Assembly (NCBI GenBank): GCA_024721245.1
Contig: CM045555.1
Coordinates: 6,386,001 to 6,450,000 of the forward strand
Reading direction: 5' to 3'
DNA length: 64,000 bases
Origin: Mitragyna speciosa
Taxonomy: Eukaryota > Streptophyta > Magnoliopsida > Gentianales > Rubiaceae
Program-made: the position numbers and the translations under genes
The notes under the pieces: generated by a model
Database searches by the model: none
The model's input: only the letters and a program-made list of their open reading frames with translations
Told to the model about the DNA's origin: nothing
Shown here: positions 36,577 through 47,860 of the stretch, piece by piece
Layout of the letters: the number at the start of each line of letters is the position of its first letter
Numbering within the stretch: position 1 is the stretch's first letter

Positions 36577-36924
36577 TGTAGAAATATGGTGATTCTACAA
36601 CAAGAAAGAAATAGCTTACAAGTGAAGGTACAGCTCAGCTGGAGCAAGAACGTGAGGAGCAAGCAAGGCAAGCCACTCAGCAATCCAAAATCTTATCTCA
36701 CATGCTGTAACTGAAATGCACATGCTGTAACTATAATTTAGAGCATCCTAGAGTAGTGGATAAGTGTAGATAAAGTAGAATTAGTTAGGAATTTGCTAGC
36801 TGTCAATTTTTGATTCGTTCCAGTAATTTTGAGTTTTTGTATATAAACTGATCATTGTAAATGTTCTGATTTGAGGAATGAAACAGGAAATATTCCCAAA
36901 TTATCTTGATTCATTTCTTCTTCA
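36577..36924 (+). repeat. 3' LTR of copia
   Basis: 348 bp, nearly identical to the 5' LTR; followed by ATTTT (36925-36929). Confidence 0.93.
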
Positions 36925-37554
36925 ATTTTACATTAAAATGTGACAAACGTTATCTCTGTACTAAACTTTTTTTTTATACAAAAATTGTCAGTAGCTTTGT
37001 CTAATAATTGAGATCCGGCAAATTCAACCTTTGTGGTTATCATATATATGTATTTATCACTAATAAAAATTCAGTCTAATCCTCTTTCTTCCTTTCTACA
37101 CCTATAATCCCCATGACATGCATATGATTTTCTTTATTAAACACAGATGGAATTTAATCAATTGCCCTTTCTCTTTTTCGTAGATATAGGGTCTTAACTT
37201 CTACATATAATTCATATTGGCTACTTAATAATATTCAGGTATTATATTTACTCAAAATTTCTCGTCATTTTTTTGACGTTCATAAAATCTCTCTATGCAT
37301 AACTTACATTCACTTGAAGCGCAAGTCGCCCAATCAGAAATGTCACAAATTTATCGATATCTCCCTTTCAATTGATTATCCACATTCTCTCTCGCATATA
37401 TACTGTAGTTTTAATCTTAAAATTGTGTTATTTGGGTAACTTTAATTCATTTAGTAGTCAAAAAAGAACTCAATCTAGCTAATTCTCCACTCTTTAGGCT
37501 GCACTCTAATTTTCTCTAAATCTCTATTGATCTCAAAAGCTAATAGAAGAAGGT

Positions 37555-37668
37555 ATGGATTCCCAATTCTCTTCATCATTCATTAGAGGCGGCTTCTGTG
37601 AGGGGACGGGCGGTGGCCCTCGTGAATGGCCAAATTGCTTTTTCAATAAATTTGGACTGCCAAAATAG
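37555..37668 (+). CDS. Possible small ORF, 37 codons
   Basis: ATG at 37555 to TAG at 37666-37668, product starting MDSQFSSSFIRGGFCEGTGG. The stretch is more GC-rich than its surroundings, the only reason to note it. No family recognised; it may be chance. Confidence 0.15.
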   Translation: MDSQFSSSFIRGGFCEGTGGGPREWPNCFFNKFGLPK

Positions 37669-38125
37669 TACATCCCAAGAATAAATTCACTTGTTATCTA
37701 GTTGTCTACTTGTAAGCATTGCCAGAGGCTTTGTAACCCCATATCTCTTTTTTCTTTTTTTTTTTAAAGTGTTAACATTCGAGTTTATTTTTAACTTATT
37801 TTACAGATGGTCCAACTGAGTCGGTAATCGACGGTAATTAAATTACTATTGAACAAAAAAAAATACTATAATAATTATTTAAATTTAACTGTTACAGCAA
37901 GTAGTCCCAAACTTACTGTAAGGGAGCACTTTAGTTGATCCCTCTGACCACCGAGCCACTTGCTCGATGGCATAAGCCCATATCCGATGAATGGAAACAT
38001 GATTGTCCTCTACTGTCACAACAGCCATAACCAGCCCACCTAATGCACTGCATTTGCAGCTCAGCATGCAAAGAGTAACGTCATCATGTAAACATCAGCA
38101 TAAGCTTGTGAGGCCAACCTATCTT

Positions 38126-38163
38126 CTTTTTTTTTTTTTTTTTTTTTTTTTTTGTTTGAGGAT
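38126..38163 (-). mobile_element. Tiny poly-A insertion with 15-bp target duplication
   Basis: The word AGGCCAACCTATCTT occurs at 38111-38125 and 38164-38178. Between them are 38 bp, nearly all T, plus GTTTGAGGAT. On the minus strand this is ten unique bases followed by a poly-A tail. A long direct repeat plus poly-A is the signature of LINE-type target-primed reverse transcription, here almost entirely 5'-truncated. Confidence 0.6.
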
Positions 38164-39302
38164 AGGCCAACCTATCTTTAATGCATAATACTTGTGGTAT
38201 CAGTTTGCACGTTAAATTATTGAGGAGACATGTTGGCTTAAGCTCAAAGTCTAGTCTCCGCAACTTGTATGTGCAACTTGACAGGTTGACATACAAATTG
38301 AATTTCGAAAAAATCAACACTTATATAAGACACGATATAAGACACGACTATCAAAAAAAAAAAAACACTTATATGAGACAATATCTATTATTCTTAGGCA
38401 TGAATTTAACCAAAAAAAAAAAAAAAAAAACGGCACAACATAGTTGTGAATAACACATACAAATAATTTTACTTTACACCGTGTTTTCATCGGTCTCACT
38501 TTTCATTCTTAACTTTAATTTGTACCTTGAAGTTATCAATTATTGTCTATTGAGCCTCAAAATTTTGTATTAGATATTTTGTACTCTCCATTCATCTCAT
38601 GCTATCATAATCTGGCACAATATTAAGTATATATGACCAATATGTGCTTCAACACTAGGCCATTCTCCTTTCTCAATGATGAAAATTGACATCAATTCTT
38701 AGAATCCCAAAAATATGTACTTCTGCAAATAGTGGTATGCATTTCTACCCTATGATAATTAATTATAAAGCACACATTTTCCTTTCGAGAAGGCTGAAAC
38801 TTCGTAGCTTGTTGCATGAAGATAATTGGCAAGCAACTTTCCATTTTCATCAGTCACAGATTCATATTCTATCTTATCGATTTTGTTGTTTTTTAATTAA
38901 TATTTATAGTAGAATAACCATCCAATTAACCATACGCATGGCATATTACTAGCTTGTTTTTTTTAAAAGATGTTGACATTTTTGTGGGCTTCTGGCAACG
39001 GAGAAATGCAATTTAAGATCTTCGTGACGAATCTTTGATAATTGAATGAAGGATTGTGCAGTTTTGGGCTTTTGGCACACCACATTCATGGTCCCCATCT
39101 GGATCTGTCATATTTAAACCTTCAGAAGCTGAAAAAAAGCATCTCCTCGACTAATTAAATAAGAAGGATACTTATTATTCTCCCAACCTAATTGATTTTT
39201 TTTTTCGAGGCTAAGGGCAATACCAAGTTGATTCTCTTGAAAATGCTCAAACCAAAATCTGCTGAGCTTTTGGATACACCATGAACACAGCAATTTTTAT
39301 TA

Positions 39303-40382
39303 GGGTTGATTGTATTTTACCCCATTGAATCTATCCCTTAATTTCACTTTACCCCTCGAATCAAATCAATAGGTAGTTTATCCTAGTTGAATATATTATA
39401 AATATAAAGAAATACAAAAGGATAATGCAGACTTTCTCTAGACAAAAATACCTTTCTTTAGAGTTTCTGGATAAAATTATTTTCCTTTCATTTAGTTTCA
39501 ATAAATTTTTATGTATATTATAATTTTTTTATTTTGTGACTATAGGAGTAATTCATATTATTATATTTTTCAAAATTAAATTATAAATTGTTTATATTAA
39601 TTTTTAGCATGTTAAAAAATGACGAGAAGTCTACATCTATTCTTCATTTTGTTAGATCATTCACTAATCAAATGAATTAAACAAAAAAAAAAGGATGAAA
39701 ATATTTTTAACGTAATGTTTGGGCATTAAACATATAGTTATATATACATGCACCTTCATATAAAAATTTTTTTAAATCAATTCTATAATATTTTGTGATT
39801 ATTTAAATATATATTGTTAGAAACATTTATATTAAATAGTAAAAATTGTTTTTATTTTAATAAGTTTCAAAATACTTTTGCATTTGCAATTACATATTTA
39901 ATGATTTTTTTTTAAAATTCATTGTCTTTTACTAATTTACTACACGTTTCAAAAACTTAAGACATAGATTTTTATTTTTCTTACTATATTATATTTATAT
40001 GAATAGTAATTTTTAAAATTTTATTTATTTTATTTGACTAGTGAAAACCCAAAATGAAAAAAGAAGTAATTGATTCTCAATTTTTTGTAGAATGAAATAA
40101 AGAGAAATACTAAATAAATTGTTTAAACAAAACACCGTGGTAAAATATTTATATTGTCACCGGTTGTAGAACTTGAAAGATTAATTCATTGAAATAATAG
40201 AAGATATCAATTATATCTTCAATTCATATTAAGGACATAAATTCAAAAAACTCCACGTCATCTCTTTATATTTGTAAATATTAATGAAAATCTTTTAAGG
40301 GGCAAGGGATAAAGTGCCTATAAATTTTAGTGAGGGTAAATCAAACTAGGAGTAGGTTCAAGGGGTAAAGTGTATTTAACGC
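39303..40382. mobile_element. About 1.1-kb TIR element, non-autonomous
   Basis: Left end GGGTTGATTGTATTTTACCC and right end, reverse-complemented, GCGTTAAATACACTTTACCC form an imperfect terminal inverted repeat extending about 50 bp with ACCCC blocks. Flanks TTTTTATTA / TTCTTATAC match at only 6 of 9 positions, so a target duplication is not established. Interior is AT-rich without coding. Confidence 0.55.
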
Positions 40383-40412
40383 TTCTTATACGAAATTGCA
40401 GAAATTTAAATG

Positions 40413-40468
40413 TTAGAAAATGAAACATTAAACTATGTACTTAGAAAATGAAACATTAAACTATGTAC
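40413..40468. repeat. Perfect 28-bp tandem duplication
   Basis: TTAGAAAATGAAACATTAAA plus CTATGTAC occurs twice in succession. Confidence 0.95.
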
Positions 40469-40677
40469 TGAGTCACTAATTTAATTGCATATGTGTCACC
40501 AGCCACACTACTCGAAGGCTTGAGGGTAGGAAGTTGAAATTTCAAACCTGCAAAGCGAGCTTGTATAAAATTACTAGAAATGTTTTTAATTAGTTTACAG
40601 AAGGCAAATACATATGTGCATTTTGTCTATTTAGCAAATAACAGGCTATCCAAAAGAGAATTATGCGAGTTCTAAGT

Positions 40678-41117
40678 AATTTGAATGTCTGTCTAAAGAA
40701 ACTACCAAATACATCATTGATACTACAATATTGAAATTAATAAAGCTAATCCGATATCTCTTTAAGCTCATTTATATATAATTGTGGGTGTCAACTTCAT
40801 TAATCCGTACACTTCTTCCTATTCACATTTTTTTTTTTTAAAGAAGAGAGGGCCAATTTTCAATTAATGAACTTTGCCATAGCCAACAAGTAATTGGAAT
40901 GTTTATTTAAAGAAACTAGCAAATTCATCATTGACACTCCAATATTGAAATTAATAAAGCTAAACCGACATCTTTTTGGCTCATTTATGTTTAATTGTGG
41001 GGTGGCGACTTCATTAATCCATACACTCATTTCTACCCACAATTTGTTCTTTCTTTTTTTTTTTTTTTTTAAAGAAAAGAGTGTCAAGTTTCAATTTAAA
41101 AACTTTGCCAAAGCCAT
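40678..41117. repeat. Tandem duplication of about 205-230 bp, diverged
   Basis: 40678-40884 and 40889-41117 share blocks such as CAATATTGAAATTAATAAAG, CTTCATTAATCC and a T-run followed by AAAGAA, with frequent substitutions. Both copies end near CTTTGCCA(T/A)AGCC. Confidence 0.8.
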
Positions 41118-41332
41118 TTAACGAAAGTCCAGCTTTCTGTTTATACATTTATTTTATTAAAACAAAGACGTCCATCTATTAAAAATAAGCAATAATTGTA
41201 CAAGACTTGACAATAACACCCTAATTAATGACAAATTGACTTCATTAGAAAGAGAGAGGCAGAAAGAGACGTATCAATTTGCAAATATCAAATTAAGCAC
41301 TAAAATAACCAAAATATCACACCCTTTAGAAC

Positions 41333-41503
41333 GGCTTTGGGTCTTCTGTTACACAATTTGGTGTTACACTCATGTTACATCACTTTAGTGATTGACAAGT
41401 GTACTTGTCTTTAAAGACATGGTTAGTGGGTGTACACTTGTCAATCACCTAGGTGGTGTAACATGAGTATAACACCCAATTGTGTAACAGAAGACCCAAA
41501 GCC
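41333..41503. mobile_element. 171-bp hairpin MITE (Mutator-like)
   Basis: Nearly the whole unit is an inverted repeat: GGCTTTGGGTCTTCTGTTAC on the left returns as GTAACAGAAGACCCAAAGCC on the right, with arms of about 70 bp. Perfect 9-bp duplication CTTTAGAAC at 41324-41332 and 41504-41512. It would fold into one long hairpin if transcribed. Confidence 0.92.
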
Positions 41504-42014
41504 CTTTAGAACCCTAATAAAAAAAAAAAATTCTTTGCTGTCAGTGATCCTTGTGCCAGAAGTAATACATATGTCAACCTGCCTTTTGAGATTTACACTT
41601 CTGGACAGAATTCTATGCTAAGCTGTTCTTATTACTTTAAACAAAAGAATAATAAAAAAAGATGCAAAAAGGCCATTTTGAAAACAATAAAAGATAGAGG
41701 CCAATATTTCCATTTGCTGGGGTTGACTTTCTCGAGTATAATTTATTTTGAGACAATTATAGAGCTAGATGTAGAAGGCACATACAAATATGTCAGTTGT
41801 TTCAGTACATTGTCGGAAATAAACAATTTGAAACGAGATCTTTAAGTACAATATTTAACTCCAAAACATGGATATATACGGAAAGCATACTCTAATGGTC
41901 AAGAAATCATACAAGTTCTTACCTAATCGTTGCTTCCAAAAGGTAAATCTCAATTTCTGGGACCAAGCTTTGCCCCCCATTTTGGTACTCGGTGAAAATT
42001 TAATTTGCTAGTTG

Positions 42015-42114
<100 letters not shown>

Positions 42115-42204
42115 CCTCCAATTTCTTCTTCTAGGATACGACCTACATTTTATTTCTATCCTTCCTTCCCTCCCTTGAGTTGCTTTTCATTAACACAGAG
42201 AAAA

Positions 42205-42720
42205 ATGGAGAAGATGATAGCAGAATCAAGTGATGCATTCTCAGGCTTCTCAGCACACAACAAGCAGCTTGCCACGCACAAGGATTCTCACACAGTATCC
42301 AAGTTGAAGCCAAAAATACGAATAATTCACGTAGTACCGCCAGAGATTATCAAGACAGATGTTGAAAATTTTCGCGATCTTGTACAAAGACTCACAGGAA
42401 AATCTGTTGAAGTAAGAGGGAGAACAAAGAAGGCACGTAGAGTACTTCCACCAGAAGGGATCAGTAGTATTAACTGTCCCAATTTGTGGACAAGTATTCA
42501 GCCTCAAGATCACCAGGGAATTCAATTCTTGCACGGCACACAAAGAATGAAGAAGGAAATAGAGTACATGTATGCAGAAGAAAGTTCAAATGGAATTTTT
42601 GGTGGTTTTGGAGATATGGATATAAGTTTCGCTCAAGATCTGACTGAATTCCCAATGTTACCTTTCAAGCCCTCTCAATCACAAAACAACAACATGTTTG
42701 GTGAGATGCCACTTTGTTAA
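42205..42720 (+). CDS. VQ motif-containing protein, 171 aa
   Basis: Plant VQ proteins are transcriptional cofactors that bind WRKY factors and often are MAP-kinase targets in stress and growth responses. The VQ core FRDLVQRLTG is at residues 56-65, preceded by the conserved IIHVVPPEIIKTDVENF stretch (40-56), typical of the VQ8/VQ20/MKS1-like branch. An RGRTKKARR basic patch (71-79) may serve nuclear localisation. The C-terminus is acidic/hydrophobic (GFGDMDISFAQDLTEFPMLPF), as often in this branch. The start is the first ATG in frame (AAAAATGG); upstream in-frame codons contain no ATG. No introns, as is common in the family. Length is in the usual 100-250 range, and the frame is intact. Confidence 0.95.
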   Translation: MEKMIAESSDAFSGFSAHNKQLATHKDSHTVSKLKPKIRIIHVVPPEIIKTDVENFRDLVQRLTGKSVEVRGRTKKARRVLPPEGISSINCPNLWTSIQPQDHQGIQFLHGTQRMKKEIEYMYAEESSNGIFGGFGDMDISFAQDLTEFPMLPFKPSQSQNNNMFGEMPLC

Positions 42721-44933
42721 CTAGATTTTGTGTACATGACTGCAGGTTTTCGATGTAACATTCATAGAGGGATAACGGTGTGCAGGATTTCAGGTTTCTA
42801 AGAGCTTTTTGGGTTGCACATATGATTTAACTTTGTTGGTCTGGTTTGAAGTTTTTCTTTTTCTTTTGGGATGAGGGACAGGGGAGAGTTGTGTAGCTAG
42901 ATATACATAACTTATCAACTTATTTTGTGTGATTCTGTCTACTTGTATATCAGATGTATATATTCTTTGTTTGGAGATCTATAGCTTTGGCCGTATTGTC
43001 TGCTTTTATGATAATTTTACATGTTAAAAGTGGTTGAATTTGAGGTTTGCCTGCTCTTAATTCTTCTGTTGTCTTCTTATACTTAAGGCATTCTATTCAA
43101 TAATGTTGTTCAATTACCTGGTATTAATAATGTCTTCCTCCTTTGTCACCATTCAATGGCCCTAACATGTCCATTTATAATCGCTAAAATGAAAGGACAT
43201 GGCTTCCAACTTTAGTAATCCAATCTTTGGATGAAAAATGAAATTGTCAGCAAAAATGCATACGATTTCCTATTCAGAAGGATGTTCTGTATCCACCATA
43301 ATGAAATGAAGGCAAGTGCCAGTGTTTTAACTTCTATGTACCAATTTTTCCCCTGCATTACCCTCAAAATTTTGTACTACATATTCCCGGAAGTAAATTC
43401 TATGTAGATCCAAAACCAAAAGAAATGCATATTGCGTGTGAAAAAGAATTGAATGTTTTCAAGATGTAAACACGTCATCTTAGAGAAGCTTGACCTCCCC
43501 AATTCTCACCCGTTTCAGCCATGACAACCCGAAGCTTCTGATCTCAAGAGAGAAAAGAGCTTTAATTTCCTATACTACCTTTTTGCACCTGTTGCTCAAG
43601 AAATTAAGATGGTCCTGACGAAAATATAACCAAATCCTCTGCGTGAAAGTACGAGAGAGGCAGGTAAATGAGAATCTATCATAAAAGCGTAAAAAGGTTA
43701 AAGAAGTAGATAACTATTCAAGAAAATGATCATTGTAAATCAGTCTATCCCAATTTCTAAGGCATTAAAATAAGCGGAGACTTGTGGCTCAAAGTCTGCA
43801 TCTTGGGGCCAAAACGACTAGTTGGTCAGAAATCAAAATTACATGCCATTTATGAAACATAATAAAAATTGACTTGTGCCATTTGCAAAGTCTAGTTTGA
43901 AAGCTACTTTTTTAATAGTCAAGTTGCGAGTTTAAAAAACTTAATTGACTGGGATTTACCTTGACCTGTACTATATTGCAAATAGCAACTTGCAAGCATG
44001 ATGCATGAGTCATGACATTTCCTCCTTGAGATATGGGATCATATTGATATTACACCTACTGCAACACCTACTATATGTCGAGCTAGCACGGTTTGATTCA
44101 GGAGCTTTGCCATATGATTGAGGGGTTCTCCAGTGGTATGTTTATTTCAATTCTGGGAATGCCTATGCATTCTAATGTAGATTCTTTCAAAGATAGACGG
44201 ACTAATAGGTCTGTTCAGACTCAGATTGAAGTCTTTGTGTTTGGACTTTTCTATTTTCTTCTTACTTCGGCTTGCCGGTACCTGGCATGCGCGAGCGTCC
44301 ACCTCTTTCCGCTATTGTTGTGTTGATAACTTTAACAAACATTACGATGCTAACTGTCTACGGTACCAAAAGAATACGGGCGCCTACACATGCAAGAGCA
44401 CAGGAACAAACATTTCTAATGTGGAAAGGATTTCTAATCAATCATTTGTTCAAGTCTATGCAATTAAATTATATTAAATAGCACCAATTTTATGAAAAAT
44501 TAACCAACGGCTCAAGAAACGTTAGCTACCACAAGAGACTGGGAGGACAAGGTTGGCCACTAATATATAGCTGTCTAGTTCGATGATAGTTCAGTCCCCA
44601 GTTAGTTTTTCAGGGTTTAGTTGGGTTTTTCAAGTATAGGCTAGAATAGAAGTAGGAATAGCATAAAAGTTGTTGAATAACACAAATATTATATACATGA
44701 TAATTTAGAGTGTACATTAACATGTCTCAATTGCAAATTAAATGAAAATGCAATGTGTCAAAATATCTTCACTGTAACATTGATTCGAAGAGTGATGATT
44801 TCTTAACTTGTACGGCCCATGACCAACTAACGTGCACCTCTCTTCGGTGAGAAATTGTCCCACATAAATAAGCTGATGGATTAGTAAGCAGTGCGTCTAG
44901 CATCTAGATTCCTTAGTGACTTGACGTTGATGG
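42721..44933. other. 3' flank of VQ gene and intergenic DNA
   Basis: The first 300 bp are T-rich and probably hold the 3' UTR. Beyond that only short frames without motifs occur (44093-44481 in three frames). Confidence 0.5.
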
Positions 44934-44940
44934 GCACGAA

Positions 44941-45145
44941 TGGAAAATAATTATATAAATCGGGTCTACAAGTAGAGTCGTGGATCTTGTGGTTTAGAAT
45001 TATCTACATCCGCCGTAGCCCATACTCATAGTGGACCATGATGTAAGCCCCTAATAGGCCATGTGTAGGGCCATAACTGATGTGGATGATTTTGAACCAC
45101 AGAATTCACAACCTTACCGTAAACCCGATATTTAAGTATTTTCCA
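44941..45145. mobile_element. 205-bp MITE
   Basis: Terminal inverted repeats of about 60 bp: TGGAAAATAATTATATAAAT with CGGGTCTAC on the left, and TGGAAAATACTTAAATATCG with GGTTTAC on the right after reverse complement. Flanked by GCACGAA on both sides (44934-44940, 45146-45152), a 7-bp direct repeat. Superfamily uncertain. Confidence 0.8.
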
Positions 45146-45345
45146 GCACGAACAGCCAATGGATCTACGTACTCTTTGGAGAAGTGCTGTTTAAGTAAAA
45201 GCCCAAGGTAATATTCTCCTCCCCCAGGGTTTTATGCAATTTCTGAAGTCAAAAAGTAGCTAGCCTTTAATGTTTTAATCCCAGATTCTTTTATAGTTGC
45301 GATCGATATCGAAGAGAGGGACAAACGTTCAATAGACTAAGACCT

Positions 45346-45615
45346 CTAAATATCAGTTGCTGACTTGGTAGAAAATGGAGTCATGAGAAGGTTGGATCCC
45401 ATTGATGAAATGCTTGGAAAAAATGAAAAGGAAAATTGACATTCATGCATTTTCAATTGACTTCTGCAAACCAAGTCTTCACTGACCCTGCATTCACAAA
45501 GGTGAAGTCTACCTGCCGGCAATCCATCAGGATGGTTGTGTCTGAAGTCAACAGATTGCGGGCCAACAAAAGGAAAATAAGTTAGAAATATCCAAGACAA
45601 CATCAAGAAGGACAA
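45346..45615 (-). other. Unrecognised coding-like frame, 89 codons
   Basis: The minus-strand frame includes VGPQSVDFRHNHPDGLPAGR and LHLCECRVSEDLVCRSQLK. It has balanced composition unlike the AT-driven frames around it and could be an exon remnant. The same peptide is encoded identically at 62616-62885, in the duplicated block after the gap. No family recognised. Confidence 0.2.
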
Positions 45616-45661
45616 TTACAACTGCCGAAGGTTAGTAGTTGAAACAGTCTATTAGTCCTCT

Positions 45662-46837
45662 AGGGGTGTAATCGAGCCGAGCCGAGCTCGAGCATCGATG
45701 CTCGAGCTCGGCTCGCCTCTTAAATTGCTCTGCTCGAGCTTGAGTTCAAGCTCATCGAGCATACCATTTTAGAGCTCAAGTTTGATTCGAAGCATACTCA
45801 AATATAATTGAGCTCGAGATTGAATTTAACATTTATTTTTATAAATTTTAGGAAGTCAATCTATAAACTTTAAAAATTTATAAGGGAGGAAAATACAAAA
45901 ATGCAAAGTTTTATATTCTTACATTTTAGGTAAAGGTCCCTAAAGTTTGTCTAATTCTCAAAAGGAGGCCCTTAGCCAAGGCGGGTGGCAGACCACCGGT
46001 TGCCACCACAGCAGTCACCTCCGACGACTTTTTCGCCTTCAAGTTACATCATCGGACTCTATTTTTTGCATAGATTACAAACTTAAGTTCAAATTTAGAC
46101 CAAAATACCTCAAATCACGTAGATTTGAAGAAAAACTAACAGTTGGGTCAAGATTGATCCATCGGTCAAATGACTCCCAATGGGGATAATTTTTACACCA
46201 AAATGACCGTGATGATCCATAAAATAATATTCCATCAACAATCAGTAACAAAAGGAATGAAAAATGCACAAATCAAAGCTTCAAAGTCATGGCCTTCCAT
46301 TTGATAGCAACACATAAATACACCATTAAAATTGTATTAACCACATCATTCTTCATGTGTGTGTTTTTGTTTGCGTGTGTGTGCATTTTTAGTGGGTGTG
46401 CGCGCGTGAGTTTCTGGTGGGTGGGTGGGGGTGTGTGTGTGTGTGTGTGAAGACGAAGAAGATGCAGAGAGTTTTTGAGAGAAAGAAAACAAAAGTCGTG
46501 AAGAGTGGGTGTGTGGGGGTGTGTGTTAGGCCATTATTTTTTTTTTATATTAATAGAATTTACTTAATTACCCTTTACTATTCACTAAGAAAAGGCACTA
46601 TAATTATGTCATTTGTTTAAAAAATTGAAACATTATAGTAATTTTACACATTAAATAAAAAATAATATATATATGCTAGAATAGCTTGCGAGTAGCTCGA
46701 ACTAAGTATTTGAAGCTCGAGCTCGACTCGATGATAGAGTAGATTTGCTCGAGCTCGACTCGAGCTCGGTCAACTCCAAGCTCGAGTCGAGCCTTTGACC
46801 AAGCTGCTCGCGAGCAGCTTGGTTTGTTTACACCCCT
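45662..46837. mobile_element. 1,176-bp non-autonomous hAT-like element
   Basis: Ends AGGGGTGTAA ... TTACACCCCT form a perfect 10-bp terminal inverted repeat. Perfect 8-bp duplication AGTCCTCT at 45654-45661 and 46838-46845. Subterminal regions are rich in GAGCTCGAGC-type words, with a palindrome AAGCTGCTCGCGAGCAGCTT near the right end. Eight-base duplications and these ends fit hAT. Interior has GT-rich repeats near 46365-46530 but no transposase. Confidence 0.9.
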
Positions 46838-46870
46838 AGTCCTCTATTACACTCGTGCCATGTAACAGAA

Positions 46871-47547
46871 GGCTCTATTTGGATGCCATTTTTTAGAGAT
46901 TTTTTGGAAAATTTTTTTGCAATTGCATTTGGCATGTTGAAAATTTTTTAGTCAATAAGTTAAAAAATTTTTTGGTCAAACTTTTTCACCAAATTTTTCC
47001 ACCAAGTTTTCATTTTAAATTTCAATAGAACTTTAGATACTTTTTACACAATTATTCACAAAAGTAAACATATTTATGTTCAAAATTTGTTTAGAAAAAT
47101 CGAAAAAATTTCAAGTAACAAAATGAGATCCATTTTCGATTGGTTTTGAGATGTGACGACGAAGCGTTTGTGCCCATTGCTCGCTAAGACATTTTTTTCT
47201 CTGAAGCTTTAAGCGGACGTTTGCTTTACTACTTGTTCCAACTATATCGATTGCATTTTGATTAGTACTTTTTTCATTTTTTCAAATAAATTTTCTCCAA
47301 AAAAATTCAATATCTTTCTTATACAATTATTTAAAAATAAGTGCAAGTTGGCCCAAAATTTTTGAACCATTCAAATACTTTCCCACACTAATTATTCACT
47401 TTTCAAATCACCATCATGTCACTTCAAAAAAATTTTCACATCCAAACATGTTTTCATCTTTCCAAAAAGGTCAACAAAAAACAATCCAAATAATTTTTTT
47501 CAATAATTCTCAAAAAATACTCCAAATAATGCTATTCAAACAGAGCC
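46871..47547. mobile_element. 677-bp TIR element
   Basis: Left end GGCTCTATTTGGATGCCATT and right end, reverse-complemented, GGCTCTGTTTGAATAGCATT continue into T-rich inverted arms. No matching flanking duplication, so age is high or the ends are slightly off. No coding. Confidence 0.6.
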
Positions 47548-47653
47548 ATGCTTCTAAATAGCCGTTTCCTCAAATTTTTTTTAACTGCAATTGTCAAATC
47601 TCAAGCACCTCTATCGAGATTGAAGATTGGTTTTTTTTCCTCTTTGGACTATA

Positions 47654-47860
47654 TCATATAAATTTGCGTATTCCGTAAGTCAGAAAGTTCCTCTCAAGTT
47701 CTTTTAGAAAAGTAACAGATACGCAACCACTCAAGAACATGGGCAACCCCAAGTCTTGAGGCTGTGGAATTTCTTCTCCATTTTCACACAAATTATTAGG
47801 AGATAAACCGACCAACTGGGATTCTACAAGGTCATCAGGACAAACTTTCGGATATGACAA
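47654..47860 (-). other. Unrecognised coding-like frame, 68 codons
   Basis: Includes KVCPDDLVESQLVGLSPNNL and PQPQDLGLPMFLSG. Composition is less AT-driven than neighbours. It could be an exon or exon remnant; no family recognised. Confidence 0.2.

Larger units (their letters stand above)
31698..36924 (+). mobile_element. Complete but defective Ty1/copia retrotransposon, 5.2 kb
   Basis: Two LTRs (31698-32043 and 36577-36924) with TGTAGAAAT...TTCTTCA ends, a primer-binding site, a polypurine tract and ATTTT target duplications make a structurally complete element. Domain order is gag, protease, integrase, reverse transcriptase, RNase H, which defines copia. The LTRs differ at roughly five positions plus a 2-nt indel, suggesting a fairly recent insertion, yet the coding region is heavily broken. 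Lineage within copia not assigned. Confidence 0.95.
36930..41323. other. Intergenic region with small repeats
   Basis: No recognised gene. Holds a poly-T insertion (38126-38163), a TIR-bounded element (39303-40382), a 28-bp tandem duplication (40413-40468) and a duplication of about 200 bp (40678-41117). A 37-codon frame at 37555-37668 is treated as a low-confidence candidate. Confidence 0.5.

Noticed and set aside
44093..44481. Three overlapping short plus-strand frames
   Set aside because: No motif and no splice or promoter support; several frames open together by chance.
46860..47556. Target-site duplication for the 46871-47547 element
   Set aside because: Bases flanking the inverted ends (ACAGAA / ATGCTT) do not match at any length tried.
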